Shown: positions 1-7,518, counted from the first letter of the stretch. The stretch: 10,909 bases of DNA from Clostridiales bacterium (GCA_012516225.1 JAAYWX010000226.1:1-10909); one strand, 5' to 3'. Translations and numbers: made by a program. The notes: generated from the sequence alone by a model not told the origin.

Positions 1-1194
1 AAGCCGCTCTTCGCGCTGGCTTCCCCCTATGATCTCGCCTATCCCCGGAACAAGACAGTCTGCCGCGGCAACCGTCTTTCCTCCATCATCAAGTCGCATA
101 TAAAAGGCCTTTATCTCTTTAGGATAATTTGTGACAAAAATAGGCTTTTTAAATATCTTCTCCGTTAAATAACGCTCATGCTCTGTCTGCAAATCCGCGC
201 CCCATTCGACCTTATATTCAAACTCGTCGTTATGTTGTTTCAAAATCTCGACCGCCTCGGTATATGTGACTCTTCCGAAGTCGGAGCTTGCAACATGGTT
301 TAAGCGCTCAAGCAACCCGGTATCGACATAGCTGTTGAAAAAGGACATTTCCTGAGGACATCTTTCAAGTACTGTGTGTATAACGTATTTTATCATGGCC
401 TCGGCATTGTCCATATAATCGGAGAGATCCGCAAAAGCCATTTCAGGCTCTATCATCCAAAATTCGGCAGCGTGCCGCTGAGTATTGGAATTTTCGGCAC
501 GAAAAGTCGGACCGAAGGTATAGACATCTCCGAATGCCATCGCAAAATTTTCGGCATTAAGCTGTCCTGAAACAGTGAGGTTGGTAACCTTTCCGAAAAA
601 GTCTTTTGAGTTGTCAACCCTGCCGTCCTCAGTACGCGGGGGGGTGTCTAAATCTATGGTGGTAACACGGAACATTTCGCCGGCACCTTCACAATCCGAA
701 CCGGTAATAATGGGAGTGTGTACATAGACAAAGCCTCTCTGCTGGAAGAACTCGTGAATGGCTGCGGCAGCAACACTGCGCACTCTGAAAACGGCAGAGA
801 ACAAATTGGTACGCGGACGCAGATGCGCAATTGTGCGGAGGTATTCCACGCTGTGGCGTTTTTTCTGCAACGGATAATCGGGAGTGGATACTCCTTCAAT
901 CTCTATAGATGAGGCTTTCAGTTCGAACGGCTGTGGAGCTTCCGGCGTAAGCGCCAGCCTTCCTTTTACAATAAGTGCGGCTCCGACATTCTGTCGGGCT
1001 ATTTCATCATAATTTTCAAGTGCGCCTCTTTCAAAAACAACCTGTATTCCTTTGTGTGAGCTTCCGTCGTTTAAGTCGATGAATGCAAAGTTTTTCATAT
1101 CGCGGATAGTGCGGACCCAGCCGCAAACGGTAATTTCCCCGTTTGTAAAATTAGACGCTCCCGCATATATTTCGGAGATTTTCGTACGTTTCAT
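1..1194 (-). CDS. asnS: Asparaginyl-tRNA synthetase, C-terminus cut by window edge
   Basis: Class II aminoacyl-tRNA synthetase that charges tRNA-Asn with asparagine in the cytoplasm. Translating from the ATG at 1194 gives 398 residues, open to the left edge. An OB-fold anticodon-binding domain covers about residues 20-100 (GWVRTIRDMKNFAFIDLNDG at 25-44). A motif 1 region follows near 147-175, and motif 2 is FRAE at 231-234 followed by an ENSNTQRHAAEF-like stretch. An EDG...DNSKDFFGK segment (189-201), usual in bacterial AsnRS, is present. The visible end reads GEIIGGSQREERL, the family signature just before motif 3. Full-length AsnRS is about 460 residues, so roughly 65 are missing off the edge. 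Asparagine specificity rather than aspartate fits the short OB linker and this signature. The gene is divergent from cysK across a 174-base spacer. No T-box consensus (AGGGTGGNACCGCG) is seen upstream. Confidence 0.96.
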   Translation of the reverse strand, partial: MKRTKISEIYAGASNFTNGEITVCGWVRTIRDMKNFAFIDLNDGSSHKGIQVVFERGALENYDEIARQNVGAALIVKGRLALTPEAPQPFELKASSIEIEGVSTPDYPLQKKRHSVEYLRTIAHLRPRTNLFSAVFRVRSVAAAAIHEFFQQRGFVYVHTPIITGSDCEGAGEMFRVTTIDLDTPPRTEDGRVDNSKDFFGKVTNLTVSGQLNAENFAMAFGDVYTFGPTFRAENSNTQRHAAEFWMIEPEMAFADLSDYMDNAEAMIKYVIHTVLERCPQEMSFFNSYVDTGLLERLNHVASSDFGRVTYTEAVEILKQHNDEFEYKVEWGADLQTEHERYLTEKIFKKPIFVTNYPKEIKAFYMRLDDGGKTVAAADCLVPGIGEIIGGSQREERL

Positions 1195-1228
1195 AGTTAT
1201 TCTCAGGCCTTTCTTGACAATTGAAAAC

Positions 1229-1234
1229 ATTATA
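1229..1234 (-). promoter_or_regulatory. Possible -10 box of the asnS promoter
   Basis: The minus strand reads TATAAT here, 35 bases upstream of the asnS start, as expected for a sigma-A -10 element with a short leader. No good -35 hexamer is found at 16-18 bases, so the call rests on the -10 alone. Confidence 0.3.
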
Positions 1235-1278
1235 TAAACAGGTATGCACCTAGATATATATGGCCTCTAAGTTCAGCC

Positions 1279-1318
1279 TTGTTTTTACAGGTACATTGAA
1301 GTATTATACATTTACAGG
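1279..1318 (+). promoter_or_regulatory. Possible cysK promoter with two TTTACAGG direct repeats
   Basis: A weak sigma-A-like pair, TTGTTT (1279-1284) and TATTAT (1302-1307) with 17 bases between, lies 60-90 bases before cysK. The octamer TTTACAGG occurs twice, at 1284-1291 and 1311-1318, 27 bases apart. One copy falls in the spacer and one near the predicted start of transcription. Placement suggests operator half-sites; the regulator is unknown. The alternative is chance repetition in AT-rich DNA. Confidence 0.3.
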
Positions 1319-1368
1319 CAAAGTATTTCAACAGTCTGGGCAAATAAAATTCGAGGAAGTGTCCAAAA

Positions 1369-2289
1369 ATGGGGAGAATTTTTAATAATATTACTGAACT
1401 TATAGGAAACACACCTCTGATAGAACTTAAAACTTTCGGGGAAAAGAGATGCCCTAAGGCAAGGATTCTTGCAAAGCTTGAATGTTTCAATCCCGCCGGA
1501 AGCGCAAAGGACAGAATTGCTTTAAACATTATCCGTTCTGCCGAACGGGAAGGCAAGCTTGCAAAAGGTGGCATGATAATTGAAGCTACAAGCGGCAACA
1601 CAGGCGTGGGTCTTGCGGCGCTCTCTTCCGTTTTGGGATATAGGGCTGTCATAGTGATGCCGGACAGCATGAGCCAGGAAAGAATAAAACTTATGAGGGC
1701 TTATGGCGCCGAAGTTGTGCTTACGGAAGGTTCCAAGGGTATGGCAGGTGCACTTGAAAAAGCTGAAGAAATACACCGCGAAAATAAAGGGAGTATAATT
1801 GCGGGACAGTTCTCAAATCCGGCAAATCCGGAGGCGCACTATATAACTACTGGTCCGGAAATTTGGATGGATACTGACGGCAAAGTAGACGCTTTCATTG
1901 CAGGAGTAGGCACCGGCGGAACAATCACCGGAGCCGGAGGATACTTAAAAGAGAAAAAATCTTCTATAAAGATAATAGCTGTAGAACCGGATAGTTCGGC
2001 GCTTCTTTCCGGCGAAATGGCAAACCCACACCGCATACAGGGAATCGGGGCAAATTTTATCCCCGAAGTGCTGGACACATCTGTTTACGATGAGATTGTA
2101 AGAATCGCCGACGATGAGGCTTTTTCAGCGATGCGGGAATTGGCGGAAACTGAAGGAATTTTTGTCGGTATTTCTTCCGGTGCAGCGGCGGCGGCTGCGG
2201 CAAAAGCGGCTTCGAGACCCGAATTTGACGGAAAGACTGTAGTTGTACTGCTGCCCGATACGGGAGAGCGCTACCTTAGCCTGATATAA
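1369..2289 (+). CDS. cysK: Cysteine synthase (O-acetylserine sulfhydrylase)
   Basis: PLP-dependent enzyme that makes cysteine from O-acetylserine and sulfide in the cytoplasm. The 306-residue length is usual for CysK. The PLP-binding lysine is K47 in NPAGSAKDR (41-49). The substrate loop TSGNTG is at 74-79, the phosphate-binding loop GTGGT at 181-185, IQGIGA at 223-228 and the SSGAA motif that contacts the pyridine nitrogen at 269-273. The C-terminus LLPDTGERYLSLI is typical. No C-terminal CBS domain is present, which argues against cystathionine beta-synthase. Start: ATG at 1369 with GAGGAAG at 1353-1359, nine bases upstream. The gene stands alone, divergent from asnS and converging with the diguanylate cyclase gene; cysE is not in view. 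CysK and CysM cannot be fully separated by eye, but motif spacing favours CysK. Confidence 0.95.
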   Translation: MGRIFNNITELIGNTPLIELKTFGEKRCPKARILAKLECFNPAGSAKDRIALNIIRSAEREGKLAKGGMIIEATSGNTGVGLAALSSVLGYRAVIVMPDSMSQERIKLMRAYGAEVVLTEGSKGMAGALEKAEEIHRENKGSIIAGQFSNPANPEAHYITTGPEIWMDTDGKVDAFIAGVGTGGTITGAGGYLKEKKSSIKIIAVEPDSSALLSGEMANPHRIQGIGANFIPEVLDTSVYDEIVRIADDEAFSAMRELAETEGIFVGISSGAAAAAAAKAASRPEFDGKTVVVLLPDTGERYLSLI

Positions 2290-2344
2290 AAACTTCCTAA
2301 ATCCCCTTCCTTGCGCTAAACAAAAGAATATGCTGCTATAATAT

Positions 2345-2382
2345 TCCCCGCAGCGTCCAAGATATTTAGACAGTTGCGGGGA
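2345..2382. repeat. Inverted repeat between converging cysK and cyclase genes
   Basis: TCCCCGCA (2345-2352) pairs perfectly with TGCGGGGA (2375-2382) across a 22-base loop, in which GTC/GAC can add a few inner pairs. It lies in the 152-base gap between two converging stop codons, so a bidirectional terminator is the natural reading. Neither side carries a U-tract, so intrinsic termination would be weak. The rest of the gap shows nothing recognisable. Confidence 0.4.
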
Positions 2383-2441
2383 CATAACGCAGATTTGAAG
2401 CAAGCGGCGTAAAAATGGTAAGTTCCAATAACAAGCCTACC

Positions 2442-4055
2442 TCAGCAGACTGAATATTTAACGTTTCCGTCATATATAAAATAGCCGTTTTTCCCGCCAT
2501 GCTTAGCCCTGTACAAAGCACTATCGGCTCTGTTGTACGCGAGGGAAAAGCTGTCGATTTTTTCATCTATTACGACTATGCCGATACTTACTGTAATAAA
2601 CAGCCTTTGTCCACCGCAATTGATTCCGGACCGCAGTCTCTTTAATATTTCGGCCGCTCTGTCCTCCGCTATGGAAATATCGGTCGTGTCTCTGATAAAT
2701 ATCATAAACTCGTCGCCGCCTATTCGACCGACAACGTCACATTTTCGGAAAGTGTCCGTTAGCAGTTCGGAAATGCGCTTCAGGACATGGTCGCCCGTTT
2801 CATGCCCGAAGCGGTCGTTGACGGTCTTAAAATTGTCGATGTCAAGCAGCAGAAGAATACCCGCGCCCTTGCGCACTTCCTCTCCAATGATTGTTTCTGT
2901 AGTCACCTTGTTATACAGGCCGGTGAAAAGATCGGTCTGCGCACAACGCAACAGGGTTTGCCGATTGCGCACCTCATCTTCTATGTCAAAAGCATATCCG
3001 AAGAGGTGAACGTCCCCTGTTTCTACATCTTTAAACATTCTCAATACAAGCCTGACCCAATGATAAAAATTGTCCGCTCCGAATCGCCTGTATTCAAACG
3101 GTTTCGGTTCTATTCCCATTTCGTAATTGCTAAGAAGATTTCGCCGTTCAAGAGATTTATAGAAAATGTCGTAATCATCCGGGTAAATTTTCGACTTCAC
3201 ATATTCGAACCATCTGTCATATTCTGTCGGGATGTTCTCGACAGGCTCGCAGTAAACTTCAAGCCCGCTTATAATTTTGTTCTGTGTCAGGTTTGCCTGC
3301 GCAGTAAAAAGCGCATCACGCATGAGCGCGCTTTGGAGCTGAATCTTATTGCCAAGAGCAATTGACAAGTTCTTGTTTATTTCACGCACTTTTAAGGCAC
3401 GGTTAAGCCGCATGGTATAGACGAGTATATAATAAAAGCTGAGAAGCAGTATAAAACAGTAGCTGAAATGGTCAATAAACATAAAAGGCACGCTATAATC
3501 GCGGACATAAATTCCGGAGCTTCTGAACATGAACAGAACGCATAAAGACGCCCAGACTATTATGTACCGGGACTGGGTTTTGTTGTGCATTGCAAATCTG
3601 AGGTCTTCCATGCGTATATAGTGCATAATTACAAAAAGCGACAGCCACTCAAGGATATTTGAGGCTAACAATGCCCCCAAAAAAAGATCCGGAGTTCCGC
3701 AAACCTCATGCAAGGTCTTGTTCGCAATAATGGCAAAAATGGAGATGACCATTCCTCTAAGACACATAATGTTCATCATTACCGAAACCGTAACAAAAAT
3801 GGTATCCTTAAGCGGTCTCATAAATACGCTCCACAGTTCCGCAAATAAAAGAAGGACTGTAAAAGAATAGGCAAGGTTTATGGGAACATGCAGTGCCATG
3901 GCAACCATTAGCGCTGCGTTGACTATGCCGATGCACAGTCTAAACGTCATCCCGTAATGCTTTCCGTAAAGCATGCCTTCCATAAGCGTAAAACATTTGC
4001 AAATAAAGAGGAGGTAGGCGGCAAAATTCGCGGCAATGAGAAAAATATGCTTCAT
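2442..4055 (-). CDS. Membrane-bound PAS-GGDEF diguanylate cyclase
   Basis: Predicted to make the second messenger cyclic di-GMP from two GTP, with the catalytic domain in the cytoplasm. The 537-residue protein starts with about seven hydrophobic segments (roughly 4-24, 35-56, 58-78, 84-110, 123-147, 163-178, 189-215). A helical linker follows (about 216-258), then a PAS_3-like region (about 262-365) with FEYRRFGADNFYHWVRL and a closing FGYAFDIEDE. The GGDEF domain runs from DLFTGLYN (375-382) to the end. Metal/substrate residues D405 and D407 lie in DIDNFK, and the active-site GGDEF is at 446-450. RKCD at 437-440 is an intact RxxD inhibitory site five residues before GGDEF, so product feedback is expected. 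No EAL or HD-GYP domain is present. The start ATG follows AAAGGACGAG. I do not recognise the membrane domain; its ligand is unknown. Confidence 0.92.
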   Translation of the reverse strand: MKHIFLIAANFAAYLLFICKCFTLMEGMLYGKHYGMTFRLCIGIVNAALMVAMALHVPINLAYSFTVLLLFAELWSVFMRPLKDTIFVTVSVMMNIMCLRGMVISIFAIIANKTLHEVCGTPDLFLGALLASNILEWLSLFVIMHYIRMEDLRFAMHNKTQSRYIIVWASLCVLFMFRSSGIYVRDYSVPFMFIDHFSYCFILLLSFYYILVYTMRLNRALKVREINKNLSIALGNKIQLQSALMRDALFTAQANLTQNKIISGLEVYCEPVENIPTEYDRWFEYVKSKIYPDDYDIFYKSLERRNLLSNYEMGIEPKPFEYRRFGADNFYHWVRLVLRMFKDVETGDVHLFGYAFDIEDEVRNRQTLLRCAQTDLFTGLYNKVTTETIIGEEVRKGAGILLLLDIDNFKTVNDRFGHETGDHVLKRISELLTDTFRKCDVVGRIGGDEFMIFIRDTTDISIAEDRAAEILKRLRSGINCGGQRLFITVSIGIVVIDEKIDSFSLAYNRADSALYRAKHGGKNGYFIYDGNVKYSVC

Positions 4056-4173
4056 TTGCTCTCGTCCTTTATATAAATTCTCTTTATATCATTTCAGGCG
4101 GCAAAATCAACATTTCCGCCGGTCTTTTCCCTATGCGCCAAAACAGCTTTATTAAGAACCTCCGTTTCTACCA

Positions 4174-4201
4174 TTTTACCTTTATTCCCAGATTAGTCAA
4201 T
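4174..4201 (-). promoter_or_regulatory. Sigma-A promoter for the diguanylate cyclase gene
   Basis: On the minus strand TTGACT (4201-4196) and TAAAAT (4179-4174) are separated by 16 bases, five of six matches in each hexamer. Transcription would start near 4167, about 110 bases before the ATG. Confidence 0.6.
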
Positions 4202-4294
4202 TATTTTTTACATCTAATAAATGAAAATTTCTCTTTTTCATGACATAAAAGCGAGAAGCGATGAAGATTTACCGAAAAATTGGAATATACGGGA

Positions 4295-4323
4295 TTTACT
4301 AATTTATATTTAGAGGATATAAT
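4295..4323 (+). promoter_or_regulatory. Sigma-A promoter for the GNAT gene
   Basis: TTTACT (4295-4300) and a perfect TATAAT (4318-4323) are spaced by 17 bases. The predicted start near 4330 gives a leader of about 68 bases before the GNAT ATG. Confidence 0.55.
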
Positions 4324-4397
4324 TTTCTAACTGTGAGATTAAAAAAACGCTGTCCGGGAAAATATGCCGATTTGGCCAAACTTGGAGGAAAAACTGT

Positions 4398-4952
4398 ATG
4401 GAATATACAATCCGCCCGATGGAAAAAAGTGATTGGGGCGATATAGTCGAGATTTATTCTCAAGGGATTCAAAGCAATATAGCAACTTTTAATACTTCCT
4501 GTCCGTCTTATGATGAGTGGGACAGAGAACACGTTAAAGGGTGCCGTTTTGTTGCGGAATATGATGGCGAGGTGGTCGGCTGGGCGGCGCTGACGCCTTT
4601 TTCGACCAGGGAATGTTATAAGGGCGTTGCAGAGGACAGCATCTATATAGATTCGAACCATTGCAGAAAGGGAGTAGGCAGACTTCTGCTTGAAACGCTT
4701 CTTGAAGAATCCGAACGGCTGGGATATTGGACTATACAGGCGCATATTATACAAAACAATGCCGCAAGCATAAAGCTTCATGAGAAATGCGGCTTCCGTA
4801 TGGTTGGATGCAGAGAGCGTATAGCAAAGGACCGTATCGGAATGTGGAGAAATACAGTTATTATGGAGCGGCGCATTACAAAGGACATTGAAGGCGGATG
4901 TGACTGCGACATGATGAAAGCCTTAAGAAGTGAAAAAAGGATGTCTGATTAA
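4398..4952 (+). CDS. GNAT N-acetyltransferase, phosphinothricin/methionine-derivative type
   Basis: Acetyl-CoA-dependent N-acetyltransferase of 184 residues, in the family that includes Pat/Bar phosphinothricin and MddA methionine sulfoximine/sulfone acetyltransferases. Family-typical stretches are IRPMEKSDWGDIVEIYSQGI near the start, TFNTSCPSYDEWDREH (30-45), the STRECYKGVAEDSIYID block (69-85), the acetyl-CoA pyrophosphate loop RKGVGR (90-95) and WTIQAHI...NAASIKLHEKCGFRMVG (111-137). The GMWRNTVIMERR end of the fold is at 148-159. A 22-residue tail with GGCDCD lies beyond the usual end. GGAGG at 4384-4388 supports the start. It is a single-gene unit ended by the hairpin at 4960-4990. The physiological substrate may be an amino-acid analogue; actual resistance to phosphinothricin cannot be inferred. 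Confidence 0.88.
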   Translation: MEYTIRPMEKSDWGDIVEIYSQGIQSNIATFNTSCPSYDEWDREHVKGCRFVAEYDGEVVGWAALTPFSTRECYKGVAEDSIYIDSNHCRKGVGRLLLETLLEESERLGYWTIQAHIIQNNAASIKLHEKCGFRMVGCRERIAKDRIGMWRNTVIMERRITKDIEGGCDCDMMKALRSEKRMSD

Positions 4953-4959
4953 AAAGCAA

Positions 4960-4990
4960 CAGAGTGCCGGAAATTATATCCGGCACTCTG
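4960..4990. terminator. Bidirectional hairpin terminator between converging genes
   Basis: CAGAGTGCCGG (4960-4970) and CCGGCACTCTG (4980-4990) form a perfect 11-bp stem with a 9-base AT loop. It starts eight bases after the GNAT stop and lies 45 bases past the stop of the opposing gene. On the minus strand the stem is followed by TTGCTTTTT; the plus side has only AATTTGC, so it is stronger for the leftward transcript. Confidence 0.75.
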
Positions 4991-5035
4991 AATTTGCATA
5001 TAGCTTATATGTGATTTATATTATATTAAGATTGC

Positions 5036-6064
5036 TTATGCGCTGCGCGGCTGTTCAAGAACAAGACTTTTTCGGAATATGTCAAGAAGACCATACTTGG
5101 TAATGTTTAAAGAAGAATCGTTTGTTTTACCTTTCTGGGTAATGAGCTGTCCGTCGGTATCAAAAGCAACGAAACACGCACTGTTGGCGATAGCTCGGTT
5201 AATATCAAGAAGGTCAAGGCGTACATCCATCAAAATAAATGGATAGCGCTGCTGTTTTCTACATTCCGCTGCGAAGGCCCCCACTCTGGCTGCGGTATTG
5301 TCACTGACATCATCATCGGGAATAAGAAGAACAAAAGTGTTTGAGCATGGCATAACTTTTTCCACCAGTTTGCCGGAAACGATTTCGTCCGCTTGAGCCT
5401 CGTCGTATCTTGAATAGACACAGTATAAGGTTCTCATGGAGCGCAGGCGCCTGCAGGTTTCTTCAAATCCGCATTCGCCGGCGGAAACCGACAGCATAAC
5501 ATTTTTCTTAATGGTCAGCCGTGAAACGGTATCACAGCTGAGTTCGCACCCCTCGGTTAAAAGGACAAAGCCGCAGTCTTTATGCGCAGTAAAAACTGAG
5601 GAGAGAGAGCCGAGATCCCCACCGCAGTACGTTATAATATAGGCAAAAATCCCAAGTTTTTCGCCCTGACGTACAATATTGTCAACTTTTGCAGAGTCCA
5701 TTTCGCTGCCGTTATAAAGTATGGAAATAACCGCGGGTATCCCACAGTTATGCTGCTTTTCAAGCGCTCTGAGAGTTTTTATACCGGCGGTGCAACCATT
5801 GTACCCGATGTTTATTCCAAAAGTTTTTAGCGAATCATGATCCGTTTCTTTAAGAACAGTTTCCCAAAGTTTATAGTAGAGACTATTTTCGTTTTTAAGC
5901 ATTGAGCTTATTGTTGAAAAGAACTCTCGCTGAAACCTGCCGACGGAGAATTTCTCTCCGAGCTCCACAAGATTCCGTATGGCACGCTTCGGGCCGTCGT
6001 CCCTGAGCGCCGTGCTGATTGTGGCATGGAGCAGATGTTTTGCCATGGCGCCCGTTTTTATCAT
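5036..6064 (-). CDS. Radical SAM-family homologue lacking the Fe-S cysteine motif
   Basis: 342 residues, no signal peptide or membrane segment. I read it as a degenerate radical SAM barrel by recalled similarity. The helical N-terminal part and LKTFGINIGYNGCTAGIKTL (79-98) followed by NCGIPAVISIL match the region that precedes the cluster motif in a clostridial radical SAM family. VRQGEKLGIFAYIITYCGGD (131-150) aligns with the SAM-binding GGEP strand. The segment FVLLTEGCELS (166-176) aligns with the FLAFTNGTLID strand, and NVMLSVSAG (188-196) with the following SISxxG strand. Where CxxxCxxC should lie (about 115-125) there is only LYNGSEMDS, and no CxxxCxxC occurs anywhere although the protein has over ten scattered cysteines. 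It probably cannot bind the 4Fe-4S cluster, so function is unknown. The frame is fully open, arguing against a pseudogene. AAGGAG at 6075-6080 supports the start. It follows rpoN. Confidence 0.6.
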   Translation of the reverse strand: MIKTGAMAKHLLHATISTALRDDGPKRAIRNLVELGEKFSVGRFQREFFSTISSMLKNENSLYYKLWETVLKETDHDSLKTFGINIGYNGCTAGIKTLRALEKQHNCGIPAVISILYNGSEMDSAKVDNIVRQGEKLGIFAYIITYCGGDLGSLSSVFTAHKDCGFVLLTEGCELSCDTVSRLTIKKNVMLSVSAGECGFEETCRRLRSMRTLYCVYSRYDEAQADEIVSGKLVEKVMPCSNTFVLLIPDDDVSDNTAARVGAFAAECRKQQRYPFILMDVRLDLLDINRAIANSACFVAFDTDGQLITQKGKTNDSSLNITKYGLLDIFRKSLVLEQPRSA

Positions 6065-6098
6065 ATAGACCGTTCTCCTTGCTGACGGAAAATAGTGT

Positions 6099-6128
6099 AA
6101 CCGATTATATCGGTTCCGATTTATTATA
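6099..6128 (-). promoter_or_regulatory. Promoter region with three CCGAT half-sites
   Basis: Upstream of the radical SAM-like gene, the palindrome AACCGAT-TAT-ATCGGTT (6099-6115) overlaps a second one, ATCGG-TT-CCGAT (6109-6120), giving three CCGAT/ATCGG half-sites in 20 bases. Two minus-strand TATAAT boxes lie here (6128-6123 and 6109-6104). The first has TTTATA 17 bases upstream (6151-6146). A repressor operator over or just after the promoter is the simplest reading; no regulator gene is identifiable nearby. Confidence 0.45.
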
Positions 6129-6210
6129 GGGCTGTTTGCAAAAAATATAAAGGGACAATTCTAATTATTTGTGTATAATGCGCTGAAAAAGCACTAATTC
6201 ATCCATAAGC

Positions 6211-7518
6211 CTAACGGCGCGAAGATGCCGGTATGCCGAGTTCGTCACGGTATTTTGCCACCGTTCTTCTGCTCACGGAAATGCCCATTGTTTTAAGCAC
6301 ACCGACAATAGCCTCGTCGCTCAAAGGCGACTGCCTGTCCTCGTTGTTTATAATCATCTGTATGCTGCTTTCTATCGTATTTTTTGTTACCATAGGATGG
6401 GCATCCACCGTTTGTTTCGGAAAAAAATAGTCCGCGGGGAACATTCCCCATTCGCACTCTATGTACTTATCCTTTAATGCCCGGCTTATTGTGGATTCGC
6501 TCCTTCCAAGCTGTTCCGCCATTTCTTTGCGGCTGTAAGGGAGCAGATAATCCGGACCCAGTTCAAAAAAGGAAAGCTGGCTAATCAAAAGCTGGTTTGC
6601 GCACGCCATAAGAGTTTCGCATCTCTGCCTGATGCTCTCCCTAAGCCACTGTGCCTTTTTCATGTTTTCTCCTAAAAAATTGCGCACAGTTTCATTGTCT
6701 GTTTCTTTATAAATTTTTGAATAGGTTTCATCTATTATTATACTGTCGGCGCTGAGCTGATTCAACTCCACAGTGAATTTACCATCTTTTTTGAAAATAC
6801 GAATATCAGGAGCGATATACCCGCTGTTCCTATGCGTTGCTTCCATCATAAGTGGTTTGGGATTAAGCGTCTTTATTATCTGCTGCGCGTTTACAACGCG
6901 ATGCAGAGGAATCCCGCTTTTTTTTGCTATTTGGGGAAGCTGGTTTTTGCTTAAAAGGTCAAGATAATCCTGTGCAACTTTCCAAGCGTCACTCCCCTTC
7001 AGCCCCTTCCTTTCAAGCTGAAGAAGAATGCATTCCCTTGGATTGAACGCACCGACTCCCGCGGGCTCAAGCGACTGCAGAAGGTCTATTGCAGTTTTGA
7101 GATTGTCAAGGGAAATGTTTGAAGCCTGTGCAAGCCGCTCCACATCTTCATAATAAAGATACCCGTTTTCATCCAGAAGATAAATAAGAGCATATCCAAT
7201 ACGCTCTATCTCCGGAGGAGGCTTAAGCATTGAATACTGTATGCGCAAAGACACGATAGGAGAACTGTTGTCATCCGCGATAATGTCGGCAAGTGAAGGC
7301 TCGCTGCTATCGTCTGTCGTATAATGTGAATTACGCCGGCACTTTTCTGCGTAATCAATGCTGTCGAACGTTATGACAGGGTTCTCTTCCAGTTCTTTCA
7401 TCAGATAGTCGTACAGCTCGGTTGACGGCATTTGGAGCACGCGAAGAGACTGCATCTGACGGGGAGACAGGATTTGCACCTGTTCCTGCAGCTGCTGGGC
7501 GCTGAAACCGTTGTCCAT
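6211..7518 (-). CDS. rpoN: RNA polymerase sigma-54 factor
   Basis: Alternative sigma factor (SigL in Bacillus) that recognises -24/-12 promoters and needs an AAA+ enhancer-binding activator. From the ATG at 7518 it has 435 residues, the usual length. Region I is at the N-terminus (FSAQQLQEQVQILSPRQMQS onward, Q- and L-rich), followed by an acidic region II (about 50-90). The core-binding domain carries LEPAGVGAFNPRECILLQL. The helix-turn-helix part has YSRKEMAEQLGRSESTISRA and KDKYIECEWGMFPADYFF. The RpoN box SRRTVAKYRD is at 416-425, one residue off the common ARRTVAKYRE. Upstream in-frame ATGs would add up to 15 residues, but GGGAGG at 7526-7531, seven bases before 7518, decides the start. 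It has its own promoter at 7645-7673. No enhancer-binding protein gene lies in the window, so its regulon cannot be inferred. Confidence 0.95.
   Translation of the reverse strand: MDNGFSAQQLQEQVQILSPRQMQSLRVLQMPSTELYDYLMKELEENPVITFDSIDYAEKCRRNSHYTTDDSSEPSLADIIADDNSSPIVSLRIQYSMLKPPPEIERIGYALIYLLDENGYLYYEDVERLAQASNISLDNLKTAIDLLQSLEPAGVGAFNPRECILLQLERKGLKGSDAWKVAQDYLDLLSKNQLPQIAKKSGIPLHRVVNAQQIIKTLNPKPLMMEATHRNSGYIAPDIRIFKKDGKFTVELNQLSADSIIIDETYSKIYKETDNETVRNFLGENMKKAQWLRESIRQRCETLMACANQLLISQLSFFELGPDYLLPYSRKEMAEQLGRSESTISRALKDKYIECEWGMFPADYFFPKQTVDAHPMVTKNTIESSIQMIINNEDRQSPLSDEAIVGVLKTMGISVSRRTVAKYRDELGIPASSRR

Larger units (their letters stand above)
4056..4397. other. Divergent intergenic region, cyclase and GNAT genes
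   Basis: This 342-base gap has no credible gene. It holds the two promoters listed separately. The predicted cyclase transcript has a leader of about 110 bases containing a GGCGG/CCGCC hairpin (4097-4101 with 4116-4120). An AT-rich inverted repeat ATGAAAA/TTTTCAT lies at 4222-4228 and 4236-4242, between the promoters. A palindrome TTTGGCCAAA sits at 4371-4380, just before the GNAT ribosome binding site. I see no consensus of the GEMM (cyclic di-GMP-I) riboswitch. Confidence 0.5.

Noticed and set aside
1195..1368. T-box leader for asnS or cysK
   Set aside because: No AGGGTGGNACCGCG-type T-box sequence or antiterminator pair is visible in the 174-base spacer.
2345..2382. Strong intrinsic terminator after cysK
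   Set aside because: The stem has a 22-base loop and no U-tract on either side, so I list it only as an inverted repeat.
2787..3365. Plus-strand open frame opposite the diguanylate cyclase
   Set aside because: It lies wholly within the PAS-GGDEF coding region, which has unambiguous motifs; it is a shadow frame.
4056..4173. Cyclic di-GMP (GEMM) riboswitch ahead of the cyclase gene
   Set aside because: The conserved CACGCACAGGGCAAACC core and the tetraloop-receptor segments are not present.
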